A DNA stretch of 64,000 nucleotides from Oceanicola sp. (lineage in GTDB: Bacteria; Pseudomonadota; Alphaproteobacteria; Rhodobacterales; Rhodobacteraceae). The notes beneath the pieces were generated by a model. It was not told the origin of the DNA. It made no database searches and was given only the letters and a program-made list of their open reading frames with translations. The position numbers and the translations under genes were made by a program. The stretch is taken from contig CP051231.1 in assembly GCA_017792405.1 (NCBI GenBank), forward strand, positions 4,117,295 to 4,181,294, in the 5' to 3' direction. Positions within the stretch are counted from its first letter, which is position 1. The number at the start of each line of letters is the position of its first letter. This document shows, one piece after another, positions 1-7,140 of this stretch.

Positions 1-1
1 C

Positions 2-307
2 GCCATCGGCGTGACCTACTGGATGAACCGGCTGCAAAACATCGACCCTGCCGATCCGCTCTTCGTCTCGCTCAACCCCGCCCGCCCGGTGGCCGAGCAC
101 CTGATCTACGACCAAAAGACCTTCCGCCACCCTGTGTTTGATGGCCCGGCGCTCAATGCCCAGCAGCAACTTCGCAAGATGCAGGGCCGCAACCGCACAT
201 GGTTTGCCGGAGCATGGACGCGCCACGGCTTCCATGAAGACGGTTTCGCCTCCGCAGTGCGCATCGCCCGCGAGATGGAGCGCAATCGCGCTCTGGTGGC
301 CGCATGA
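2..307 (+). CDS. FAD-dependent amine-oxidase-like protein, C-terminal part (cut by window edge)
   Basis: The frame is open from base 2 and ends at TGA 305-307, so only about the last 101 residues are here. The stretch FAGAWTRHGFHEDGF followed by SAVRIA is the C-terminal FAD-contact signature of flavin amine oxidase / phytoene-desaturase-fold proteins (COG2907 type). The stop overlaps the next start (ATGA). Family knowledge: homologues next to DUF1365 and Cfa-type methyltransferase genes act on membrane fatty acids, and in Rhodobacter sphaeroides a relative is, as I recall, the desaturase of furan fatty acid synthesis. That this one does the same is inference from context. The FAD-binding N-terminus lies outside the window. 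Confidence 0.8.
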   Translation, partial: AIGVTYWMNRLQNIDPADPLFVSLNPARPVAEHLIYDQKTFRHPVFDGPALNAQQQLRKMQGRNRTWFAGAWTRHGFHEDGFASAVRIAREMERNRALVAA

Positions 308-1071
308 CGGCACCCGAACACCTGCGCGGCTCCACCACGCACATCCGCCACGGCGGGCCGGAGCATCGCTTCATCTATGGAGTCGACTACGTGCTGATCG
401 ACCCTGAAAGCGAGGCGCCCGGCCCCCGGCTGTTTTCGCGCGATCGCTTCAACCTCTGGTCCGTACGCCGGGGCGATCATGGTGGCGGCACCGAGCGGGG
501 CAGGGGCCACGGCCCGGAATGGGTCCGCGCACGGCTGGCCGAGGCCGGGGCGCCCGAGCGCCTTGCCCTTCGCCTCCTGACCCAGCCGCGCTGGCTCGGC
601 TATGGCTTCAACCCGGTGAGCTTCTGGTTGGCGCTTGAGGTCGAGCACCTCCGCGCCGTCATCGCCGAGGTCGAAACCCCCTTCGGAGATCGCCACAGCT
701 ACCTCTGCCACAGCCCAGACTTCGCGCCAATCACCCCCGGCGACCGGATCACCACGCCCAAGGCGCTGCATGTCTCACCGTTTCAGGAGGTCAAGGGCGG
801 CTACGCCTTCGAGTTTGCCTTCCGCCCCGACCGCCTCACCATCCGTATCATCCATACCAACGGCAACAGCGGCCTCACCGCCACCCTCAGCGGCCCCCGT
901 GCCCCCCTGACCAGCCGCGCGATTGCCGCCGCCACCCTGCGCCGCCCGTTCGGCGCCGCCCGGACCATGGCGCTGATCCACTGGCAGGCCCTCAAACTCC
1001 GGCTGAAAGGCGCACCCTACCGCCGCCGCCCCACGCCGCCCGAAAAGGAAATCACCCCATGCTCTTCCTGA
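304..1071 (+). CDS. DUF1365 family protein
   Basis: 255 residues, of the DUF1365 (COG3496) family. The conserved core is visible as HRFIYGVDYVLID near residue 20 and the motif GYGFNPVSFW near residue 100, with a VSPFQ segment near residue 160. No signal peptide or membrane segment is seen. The biochemical activity is not known. The family nearly always sits between an amine-oxidase-like gene and a Cfa-like methyltransferase gene, as here. The start overlaps the upstream stop by 4 bases, and the end overlaps the next gene by 13 bases, so translation is probably coupled. In R. sphaeroides a homologue belongs to the singlet-oxygen (RpoE/ChrR) response; whether that holds here cannot be seen because the operon promoter is outside the window. 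Confidence 0.88.
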   Translation: MTAPEHLRGSTTHIRHGGPEHRFIYGVDYVLIDPESEAPGPRLFSRDRFNLWSVRRGDHGGGTERGRGHGPEWVRARLAEAGAPERLALRLLTQPRWLGYGFNPVSFWLALEVEHLRAVIAEVETPFGDRHSYLCHSPDFAPITPGDRITTPKALHVSPFQEVKGGYAFEFAFRPDRLTIRIIHTNGNSGLTATLSGPRAPLTSRAIAAATLRRPFGAARTMALIHWQALKLRLKGAPYRRRPTPPEKEITPCSS

Positions 1072-2219
1072 CCAACCGCGTGAAGCGCGAATTTCTGGAT
1101 ACCTGCGAAAGCATCGCGCGCGGGTCTCTGACCCTACGCACCCCCGAGGGCGAGGTGCTGCACTTCGGCTCCGGCCAGCCCGAGGCCGAGTTGCACCTGC
1201 ACGATTGGTCCGTCGTCACTGCGCTCGCTGCACGGGGCGATATCGGCTTTGGCGAAACCTACGTCGAGGGCCTTTGGGACAGCCCCGACATCGCTGCCTT
1301 CATCCACTTCGCCTGCCTCAACCTCACCGAGGTCGAGGCCTTCGCCTACCCCTCCTTCTGGGCCACCCTGCGCTACCGCCTCGTCGACACGCTCCTGCGC
1401 GCCAACACGCCCCGGCAGGCCGCCCGCAACATCCGCTCGCACTACGACGTGGGCAACGAGTTCTACCAGCTCTGGCTGGACGAAAGCATGACCTACAGCT
1501 CCGCGCTCTACGCCGAGGGCGAAACCGACCTGCAGCGCGCCCAGCACCGCAAATATGACCGTATTCTCGACCGTCTCTCCGGCCACGGCGACCGTGTGCT
1601 CGAGATCGGCTGCGGCTGGGGCGGCTTTGCCGAACGCGCAGCCGACCGGGGCCACAACGTGAAGGGCCTCACCATATCGCCCGCGCAAAAGGGCTACGCC
1701 GACGCCCGGCTTGATGGCCGCGCCGAGATCGTGCTGCAAGACTACCGCCACGAGCGCGGCACCTATGACAACATCGTTTCCATCGAGATGATCGAGGCCG
1801 TGGGCCAGCGCTACTGGCCGCAGTACTTTGCCACTCTCCAGCAGAGCCTCTCCGAACAGGGCCGCGCCGTGATCCAGGCCATCACCGTGCCCGACAGCTA
1901 CTTCGACATCTACCGCAAGAGCTCCGACTATATCCGCCACTACACCTTCCCCGGCGGCATGCTCCTCTCCCCCGGCCAGATCGCCAAGCAGGCACAGGCG
2001 GCGGGGCTGCGGGTGGTCGAGAGCTTCGATTTCGGCACCGATTACGCCCGCACCTGCGCCACTTGGGCCGATCGGATGCAGGAGAATCGGGGCAAGATCA
2101 TGCAGCTTGGCCACGGCGATCGCTTCCTGCGCACGTGGCACTATTACCTCGCCATCTGCGCCGGGGCCTTCACCGCCGGGCAGACCAGCGTGTCACAGGT
2201 GGAGCTGGCCCATGCCTGA
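1059..2219 (+). CDS. Cfa-type SAM-dependent fatty acyl methyltransferase
   Basis: 386 residues, of the cyclopropane-fatty-acyl-phospholipid synthase family (COG2230). The SAM site LEIGCGWGGFAE is near residue 180, and the family landmarks NEFYQLWLDESMTYSS, IEMIEAVG, FPGGMLLS and HYYLAICAGAF are present. An RBS (AAAAGGAA) precedes ATG 1059. Compared with E. coli Cfa, the bicarbonate-binding Cys (QYSCAYW) aligns with Ser (TYSSALY) and the His of LHTIG aligns with Gln (IQAIT), while the Glu and Tyr ligands are kept. That pattern fits the methyltransferase branch that makes methyl-branched or furan-precursor acyl chains rather than a classical Cfa. The product is inference; family membership is secure. 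Confidence 0.88.
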   Translation: MLFLTNRVKREFLDTCESIARGSLTLRTPEGEVLHFGSGQPEAELHLHDWSVVTALAARGDIGFGETYVEGLWDSPDIAAFIHFACLNLTEVEAFAYPSFWATLRYRLVDTLLRANTPRQAARNIRSHYDVGNEFYQLWLDESMTYSSALYAEGETDLQRAQHRKYDRILDRLSGHGDRVLEIGCGWGGFAERAADRGHNVKGLTISPAQKGYADARLDGRAEIVLQDYRHERGTYDNIVSIEMIEAVGQRYWPQYFATLQQSLSEQGRAVIQAITVPDSYFDIYRKSSDYIRHYTFPGGMLLSPGQIAKQAQAAGLRVVESFDFGTDYARTCATWADRMQENRGKIMQLGHGDRFLRTWHYYLAICAGAFTAGQTSVSQVELAHA

Positions 2220-2823
2220 TCTTGTCTGGGGCATCCTCATCGGCCTCGCGGTCGCCCTACTCGTCCGCTTCGCGTTGGGCCGCCTCACCAGCTTCCGCGC
2301 CCAAAGGGTCGAGGACTATGCCAACACCACCCCCGCCTTCGAGATTACCCGGCATCTCGGCGGCGCGATGGAATGCGAGGGCCTCATCCACGGCCCGCGC
2401 GGCCGCGTGGTGAGCCGTTTCACCGCCCGGATGGAGGGCAGTTGGACAGGCCGCGCCGGCACCCTCCGCGAGCACTTCACCTACGCCGATGGCTCCACGC
2501 AGGAGCGCGAATGGGCGATCAACATGATCGACGATGAGAGGTTCGAGGCCACCGCCGACGACATCATCGGCACCGCCGAAGGCCACATCTCTGGCGGCGC
2601 ACTGCTCATGCGATACCGCCTGCGCCTGCCCGAGGATGCGGGCGGCCATGTGCTGAACGTCACCGACTGGCTCTACCTCACGCCCAGCGGCGTCATCCTC
2701 AACCGCTCCGAGATGCGCAAGTTCGGCCTCAAGGTTGCCGAGCTGACCGCCACCATGCGCCCCGCCCGCGTTGAAGAACGGGCCGTCGAGCCAAGGCGGG
2801 CCAAAGCCGAGGCGGCGGCATGA
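2212..2823 (+). CDS. DUF3833 family membrane-anchored protein
   Basis: 203 residues from ATG 2212, inside the end of the methyltransferase gene (8-base overlap). An N-terminal hydrophobic stretch (residues 3-22, LVWGILIGLAVALLVRFAL) is a likely anchor or uncleaved signal. The rest reads as a beta-rich lipocalin-like fold with a MECEGLIHGPRGRVVSRF segment typical of DUF3833. The C-terminal tail is basic and Ala-rich. Its place in an amine oxidase / DUF1365 / Cfa / SDR operon suggests a role in handling the modified lipid, but no activity is established for the family. An earlier in-frame ATG at 2107 lies deep in the upstream gene and is unlikely to be used. Confidence 0.75.
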   Translation: MPDLVWGILIGLAVALLVRFALGRLTSFRAQRVEDYANTTPAFEITRHLGGAMECEGLIHGPRGRVVSRFTARMEGSWTGRAGTLREHFTYADGSTQEREWAINMIDDERFEATADDIIGTAEGHISGGALLMRYRLRLPEDAGGHVLNVTDWLYLTPSGVILNRSEMRKFGLKVAELTATMRPARVEERAVEPRRAKAEAAA

Positions 2824-3545
2824 GCCTGTCTGGCAAACGCATCTGGATCATCGGCGCCAGCTCCGGCCTTGGCGCCGCGCTGGCTCGCGCGCTCTCTGCC
2901 GAGGGTGCCAGCCTGCTGCTCTCCGCCCGCAGCGAAGAGCCACTGCAGGAGCTGGCAGGCGAATTGGCCGAGGCACAGGTCATCCCCTTCGACGTGACCG
3001 ATGCCGCCGCAACCGCCAAGGCCGCCAAGGCAGCGGGTGCCCCCGATGTGCTGGTCTATTGCGCGGGCTTCTACGAGCCCGTCGAGGCCACCGACTGGCA
3101 AAGCGAAGCGGTGGTGAAGATGGCCGATACCAACTTCACCGGCGCGCTCCGCGTGCTGGGCGCGGCCTTGCCCGCCATGCTCGCCCGCGGCTCCGGCCAG
3201 ATCACCCTCATCGGCTCGCTCTCGGGGTTTCGCGGCCTGCCCGGCGCGGTGGGCTACGGTGCATCCAAGGCCGGGCTGATGCACCTCGCCGAAAACTTGC
3301 GGGCCGACCTCAAGGGCACCGGCCTCACCGTGCAGCGGGTGAACCCCGGCTTCATCGCCACCCGGCTCACAGAGAAGAACGAGTTCGACATGCCGCAGAT
3401 CATGTCGCCCGAGGCCGCCGCCGAGCGGGTCGTCGTCGCAATGAAATCCGGCCGGTTCTCCACCAGCTTCCCCGCGCCCTTCGCATGGCTCTTCACCGCC
3501 GGGCGCGCCCTGCCGCTCGGCCTCTGGCAGCGGATCTTCGGCTGA
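2820..3545 (+). CDS. Short-chain dehydrogenase/reductase (SDR)
   Basis: 241 residues, a classical SDR. The N-terminal Rossmann motif is GASSGLGAALA (residues 12-22), the NAG-equivalent region is YCAGFYEP, and the catalytic Ser-Tyr-Lys are in LIGSLSGFRGLPGAVGYGASK (Y and K four apart). It should reduce or oxidise an alcohol/ketone with NAD(P)H; the substrate is unknown. It is the last gene of the lipid operon, overlapping the previous stop by 4 bases (ATGA). A convergent gene begins 8 bases past its stop. Confidence 0.88.
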   Translation: MSLSGKRIWIIGASSGLGAALARALSAEGASLLLSARSEEPLQELAGELAEAQVIPFDVTDAAATAKAAKAAGAPDVLVYCAGFYEPVEATDWQSEAVVKMADTNFTGALRVLGAALPAMLARGSGQITLIGSLSGFRGLPGAVGYGASKAGLMHLAENLRADLKGTGLTVQRVNPGFIATRLTEKNEFDMPQIMSPEAAAERVVVAMKSGRFSTSFPAPFAWLFTAGRALPLGLWQRIFG

Positions 3546-3553
3546 GCTCTCCC

Positions 3554-4060
3554 TCAGGCGTGGGGGCTGGCGTTCTCGATGTCGTGCGGGGTCAGAAAAT
3601 GCAGCACCCGGCCCTGCCGCGGCGCCAGATCGGCCCAGTCGTCGATGTCGAACTCCGCCACGGTGAGGGCGCAGGTCGGGTAGTCCCCAAACCGGCTGTG
3701 AACCGGCGCATTGCGCACCATCATCGCCGCCAGCGCCCCCATGCCGGGGTTGTGGCCCACCATCATCAGCCGCTTGCCCTTGGCCCCCTGCAGCGCGGTC
3801 AGCATCCTGTCCGGCCCGGCGTGGTAAAGCCCGGGCGAATACTTCACATCCGCCTCCAGCATCATCCGCTCCCATGTTTCCACCGTCCGCGCGGCGGCGG
3901 AACAGAGCACCACATCAGGTGCGAGGTCCTTGGCGCGAATCCAGTCGCCCATCGCCTGCGCCCCACGCCGCCCGCGCTCGTTCAGCGCACGGTCGAAGTC
4001 ATCGGCAAGCGGGTCGTCCCAGCTGGATTTTGCGTGGCGGAGTAGCAGAAGCTGACGCAT
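3554..4060 (-). CDS. Histidine phosphatase family protein (SixA-like)
   Basis: 168 residues starting at ATG 4060 (a TTG three bases earlier is less likely). The N-terminus LLLRHAKSSW carries the catalytic RH of the histidine phosphatase (phosphoglycerate-mutase-like) superfamily, and MMVGHNPGM near residue 115 carries the second His. At about 170 residues it matches SixA, which removes phosphate from histidine in phosphorelay proteins. No Hpt or Hpr partner is nearby, so the substrate is open. The start forms TGATG with the stop of the upstream ferredoxin-like gene, so the two are probably co-transcribed from the argB side. Confidence 0.85.
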   Translation of the reverse strand: MRQLLLLRHAKSSWDDPLADDFDRALNERGRRGAQAMGDWIRAKDLAPDVVLCSAAARTVETWERMMLEADVKYSPGLYHAGPDRMLTALQGAKGKRLMMVGHNPGMGALAAMMVRNAPVHSRFGDYPTCALTVAEFDIDDWADLAPRQGRVLHFLTPHDIENASPHA

Positions 4061-4695
4061 CAATTCGTCCCGGGTCTGTGAAAATGAGCCATGTGAAATG
4101 CCGATTGCGCCTCCACCCTAGGGAAGGTCGCGGAGACAGGGCAAGCCCTTCTGACCTTGCAGCCCCGGGTCAGGCAATCGGACCCTTCGGCGGTGTCGAG
4201 ATAGGCGTGGCAGGCGGCGGTGTCGTAGCCCTCCGGTGAGAGCGCGCCCACCGGGCAGGCACTCAGGCAGGGCGCGGCGCAGGCCTCGCAGGGGCGGGGG
4301 GCGTCTGCCTCCGGCAGGGCCAGCGCCTCGGCAAAACGCAACGCGCCCCGGAAGCTCGCCCAAAGCCCTGCGCGGTCATGCACCAGCAGCCGCACCGGGC
4401 TTTCCCAGCAGCGGCCCGTCGCCTGCGCCCAGCTCTGAAACGGGTGCCAAGGCGGCCCGTCGAAGGGAAAGAGCGGCTCCGCGCCAAGCGCCTCGGCCAT
4501 GCTGCCGATCACCCGGCGCGACCAGCGATCCATCGGGTCGTCGCCATGGGCGAACTCGGGCGCGGCGGTGACATGCTCCCAAACGCCCGCACCGGGGCCG
4601 AGCAGCAACATCGTGCCACCGCCTTCGGGGTGGAACCCGCCATAGATTTCAAGGTGATGCTGCGCCGCCAGACGGGCCGCTGCCTTGTAGGTCAC
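4060..4695 (-). CDS. Ferredoxin-like protein with two 4Fe-4S motifs
   Basis: 211 residues, GTG start at 4695 overlapping the argB stop (GTGA). The C-terminal half has a complete 4Fe-4S motif (CEACAAPCLSACP: C-x2-C-x3-C-x3-CP) and a second Cys group (CLTRGC then RACP). This layout resembles the cluster domain of epoxyqueuosine reductase QueG, but the protein is much shorter and lacks the QueG cobalamin/substrate region, so I do not call it queG. It is soluble with no signal peptide, and its redox partner is unknown. The tight argB and sixA-like overlaps indicate one transcript. Confidence 0.72.
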   Translation of the reverse strand: MTYKAAARLAAQHHLEIYGGFHPEGGGTMLLLGPGAGVWEHVTAAPEFAHGDDPMDRWSRRVIGSMAEALGAEPLFPFDGPPWHPFQSWAQATGRCWESPVRLLVHDRAGLWASFRGALRFAEALALPEADAPRPCEACAAPCLSACPVGALSPEGYDTAACHAYLDTAEGSDCLTRGCKVRRACPVSATFPRVEAQSAFHMAHFHRPGTN

Positions 4696-5561
4696 TTCAC
4701 CTCGCGGCGAATGAGCGAGCCTGCCCCGTGGTCGGTGAACAGCTCCAGCAGGGTGGCATTGGGCGCCCGCCCGTCGAGGATGACCACGGCGCGCACCCCG
4801 CCGCTGATCGCATCCAGCGCGGTCTGCGTCTTGGGAATCATTCCGCCCGCGATCACGCCGCTCTCGGTCAGCTCCTTCACGTTTTCCGGGGTGAGCTGGG
4901 TCATCACCTCACCCTCGGCGTTCTTCACACCACTCACATCGGTCAGCAGCAGCAGCCGGTCGGCTTTCAGCGCGGCGGCAATTGCGCCCGCAGCGGTATC
5001 GCCGTTCACGTTAAAGGTCTCGCCATCGCGCCCTGCGCCCAGCGGCGCGACCACCGGAATATACCCATCTTCGTGCAACTGGCGGATCACGTCTGGCACC
5101 ACCTCCACCGGCTCGCCCACCAAGCCCAGTTCCGGGTCGGTCGGGTCGCAGACCATCATGTTGGCATCCTTGCCAGAGAGGCCCACGGCCCGGCCCCCCT
5201 GCGCGTTGATCGCCTGCACGATCCGCTTGTTCACGGTGCCCGAAAGCACCATCTCGACCACCTCCATCGTGGCCTCGTCGGTCACGCGCTTGCCCTTGAT
5301 GAAGGTGCTCTCCACGCCGAGGCGCTTCAGCATGTCGTTGATCATCGGCCCGCCGCCATGCACCACGACCGGGTGCACGCCGACGAGGTTCATCAGCACC
5401 ACATCGCGGGCAAAGCTCTGCATGCCCTCGTCGGAGCCCATCGCGTGGCCCCCGAGCTTGATCACAACGGTCGCGCCGACGTAGCGCTTGAGGTAGGGCA
5501 GGGCCTCGGAGAGGGTCCGGGCGGTGGCGATCCAGTCGCGGTTCATGCTTTGGGTCTTCAT
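4692..5561 (-). CDS. argB: Acetylglutamate kinase
   Basis: 289 residues. It phosphorylates N-acetylglutamate in arginine biosynthesis (cytoplasm). Family motifs are VVIKLGGHAM (phosphate loop) near residue 33, VHGGGPMINDMLKRLG near residue 68, and the C-terminal GGMIPK with NATLLELFTDHG. Length and content match arginine-sensitive bacterial ArgB. ATG 5561 is chosen; a second in-frame ATG at 5546 is possible. It is followed by the ferredoxin-like and phosphatase genes, and separated from engB upstream by 167 bases that hold a repeated 3' element. Confidence 0.96.
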   Translation of the reverse strand: MKTQSMNRDWIATARTLSEALPYLKRYVGATVVIKLGGHAMGSDEGMQSFARDVVLMNLVGVHPVVVHGGGPMINDMLKRLGVESTFIKGKRVTDEATMEVVEMVLSGTVNKRIVQAINAQGGRAVGLSGKDANMMVCDPTDPELGLVGEPVEVVPDVIRQLHEDGYIPVVAPLGAGRDGETFNVNGDTAAGAIAAALKADRLLLLTDVSGVKNAEGEVMTQLTPENVKELTESGVIAGGMIPKTQTALDAISGGVRAVVILDGRAPNATLLELFTDHGAGSLIRREVK

Positions 5562-5728
5562 CTCTTTGGGCCTATGCGGGGTGCCACATTCCTATGCTGC
5601 CGCGGCGGCAGTGCCAAGCCCGCGTAGCGGAGTGGGGGGCAGCCCCCGTCGCCACGGGGCACGAACCAGTGGCGCCACAGTGGCGACCTCCGGAGATACT
5701 TGGAGCAAGAAATGAGCAGGGGCGGCGC
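5562..5728. other. argB-engB intergenic interval
   Basis: 167 bases with no credible gene. It contains a 23-base core (minus strand, 5712 to 5690) that recurs after the VOC gene at 51242-51264, a G5/C5 hairpin at 5635-5647, and a short duplicated AGTGGCG segment around 5669-5685. No convincing argB promoter is visible, so argB may also be read through from engB. Confidence 0.5.
5690..5712 (-). repeat. Repeated 3'-flanking element, copy 1 (after engB)
   Basis: Read on the minus strand this is TTTCTTGCTCCAAGTATCT followed by CCGG, beginning 16 bases past the engB stop. It matches 21 of 23 positions with the copy after the VOC gene at 51242-51264. In both places a G/C hairpin follows downstream. 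From memory, similar wording is common 3' of genes in Rhodobacteraceae, but this must be counted. Confidence 0.65.
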
Positions 5729-6394
5729 CTAGCCTTCGAGCGTAATCCGCCGAACGATCGCACGGAGCGTGGCAATGCCGTCGCCCTTTTCGCTCGAGGT
5801 CGAAACGATCTCGGGGAAAGCCGCCGGGTGCTTCTGCAGGGCCGCGCGGGTCTGCGTGAGCACCTTCTCGCGGTCCTTCTCCTTCACCTTGTCGGCCTTG
5901 GTCATCACGACCTGAAAGGTCACGGCGGCGGTATCGAGCAGGCTCATGATCTCGTCGTCCACCGCCTTCACGCCGTGCCGCGAGTCGATCAGCACGAAGG
6001 CACGGCGCAGGGTGACGCGGCCCTGAAGGTAGGCCTTCAGCAGCCGCTGCCACTTTTCGACCACCGGGATCGGCGCCTTGGCAAAGCCGTAGCCCGGCAG
6101 GTCGACGAGATAGGCTTGTGCGGCGAGGTCGAAGTAGTTGATCTCTTGCGTCCGGCCCGGCGTGTTGGAGGCGCGAGCCAGCGCCTTGCGGCCGGTCAGC
6201 GCGTTGATCAGCGTGGATTTGCCCACGTTGGAGCGCCCGGCAAAGCACACCTCGGGGCGGTCGGCGGGCGGCAGACCATCCATCGCCACGACGCCCTTCA
6301 CAAAGTCGATCTCACCGGCAAAGAGCTTGCGGGCGGCCTCTTCGCTCACCTCATCGGGGGCTTCGGCCAGCGGAAAGGGCAGGGGCGTGCTCAT
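5729..6394 (-). CDS. engB: Ribosome biogenesis GTP-binding protein EngB/YsxC/YihA
   Basis: 221 residues. This essential-type GTPase is needed for assembly of the large ribosomal subunit. It has G1 GRSNVGKST near residue 53, G3 DLPGYG near residue 99, and G4 TKAD near residue 165. The start ATG 6394 overlaps the MOSC gene stop (ATGA). In many Rhodobacteraceae engB follows yidC and a MOSC gene and precedes argB, which is the order seen here. Confidence 0.95.
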   Translation of the reverse strand: MSTPLPFPLAEAPDEVSEEAARKLFAGEIDFVKGVVAMDGLPPADRPEVCFAGRSNVGKSTLINALTGRKALARASNTPGRTQEINYFDLAAQAYLVDLPGYGFAKAPIPVVEKWQRLLKAYLQGRVTLRRAFVLIDSRHGVKAVDDEIMSLLDTAAVTFQVVMTKADKVKEKDREKVLTQTRAALQKHPAAFPEIVSTSSEKGDGIATLRAIVRRITLEG

Positions 6395-7140
6395 GCCGGG
6401 GCCACCTCGCTGCCTTCGCTGATCTCACCGCCCTCGATCACCTCGCAGCGGATCGAGAAATCCTTGTGCCCCCAGCCCTCGCGCAGCGCCATCACCGTGG
6501 GCACGTCACGCGCGCCCGTTTCCGGGTTGGCCATCGTTGCGGGGCACCGGTCTGTCCGCTCTACGCCGCGCAGCAGGGCGTCGCCCACGCGAATCTCCTT
6601 GCCGACCCAATCCCACTCGGCCCAAGGCTCCAGCCCCTCGACCCAGAGGTTGCCGCGCCAGCGCAGGGGCGAGATCTTCTGGCCAAGCTGCTGCTCCACC
6701 GCTGCATGGCTGGCCAGGTTGCAGAGGGTGACGGATGGAAAGTCGCTGTCGGTGTAGCCCCGGCCTGCGAGCTTAAGCACCCGCGTCGCGGCGGGTTGGC
6801 CCTCGGGGCGGAGGGGCGCAATCCAGTCGAGCAGGCGGGCCTGATCGGAGGGGTCATCCATGCGAAAGTCTGCCTCGCCCAGCTTGTCGTGGGTCAGCAC
6901 CAGCGTGTCATCCGCGCCGGTCTGTGCCCAGAAAGGTGCAAGGGCCGGGTTGCGCGAGGTGCGGGCGAAGTTGGAGCAGGGTGCCCATGCGCCCGCCTCC
7001 GCCTCGGCGCCGTCCAGCGCCAGCGCCCATTTCCGGTCGCCCGGCAGCGCCTGACCGGCCTCCAGCACCACCCCGCCCAGCCGCTCGCGGCCATGGCTTT
7101 TGATGGGGTAGCGCCAGATCTCGGCCAGTCGCGCCGTCAC
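6391..7140 (-). CDS. MOSC domain-containing protein
   Basis: 249 residues from GTG 7140, which overlaps the yidC stop (GTGA). The N-terminus IWRYPIKSHGRERL is the MOSC_N beta-barrel signature, and the C-terminal half carries the MOSC domain with a Cys in DRCPATMANPETG, as in mARC/YcbX-type molybdenum-cofactor proteins. These proteins bind Moco through that Cys and reduce N-hydroxylated compounds, or deliver sulphur. No fused ferredoxin domain is present. The upstream in-frame extension runs inside yidC and is not credible as protein. Confidence 0.86.
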   Translation of the reverse strand: MTARLAEIWRYPIKSHGRERLGGVVLEAGQALPGDRKWALALDGAEAEAGAWAPCSNFARTSRNPALAPFWAQTGADDTLVLTHDKLGEADFRMDDPSDQARLLDWIAPLRPEGQPAATRVLKLAGRGYTDSDFPSVTLCNLASHAAVEQQLGQKISPLRWRGNLWVEGLEPWAEWDWVGKEIRVGDALLRGVERTDRCPATMANPETGARDVPTVMALREGWGHKDFSIRCEVIEGGEISEGSEVAPA

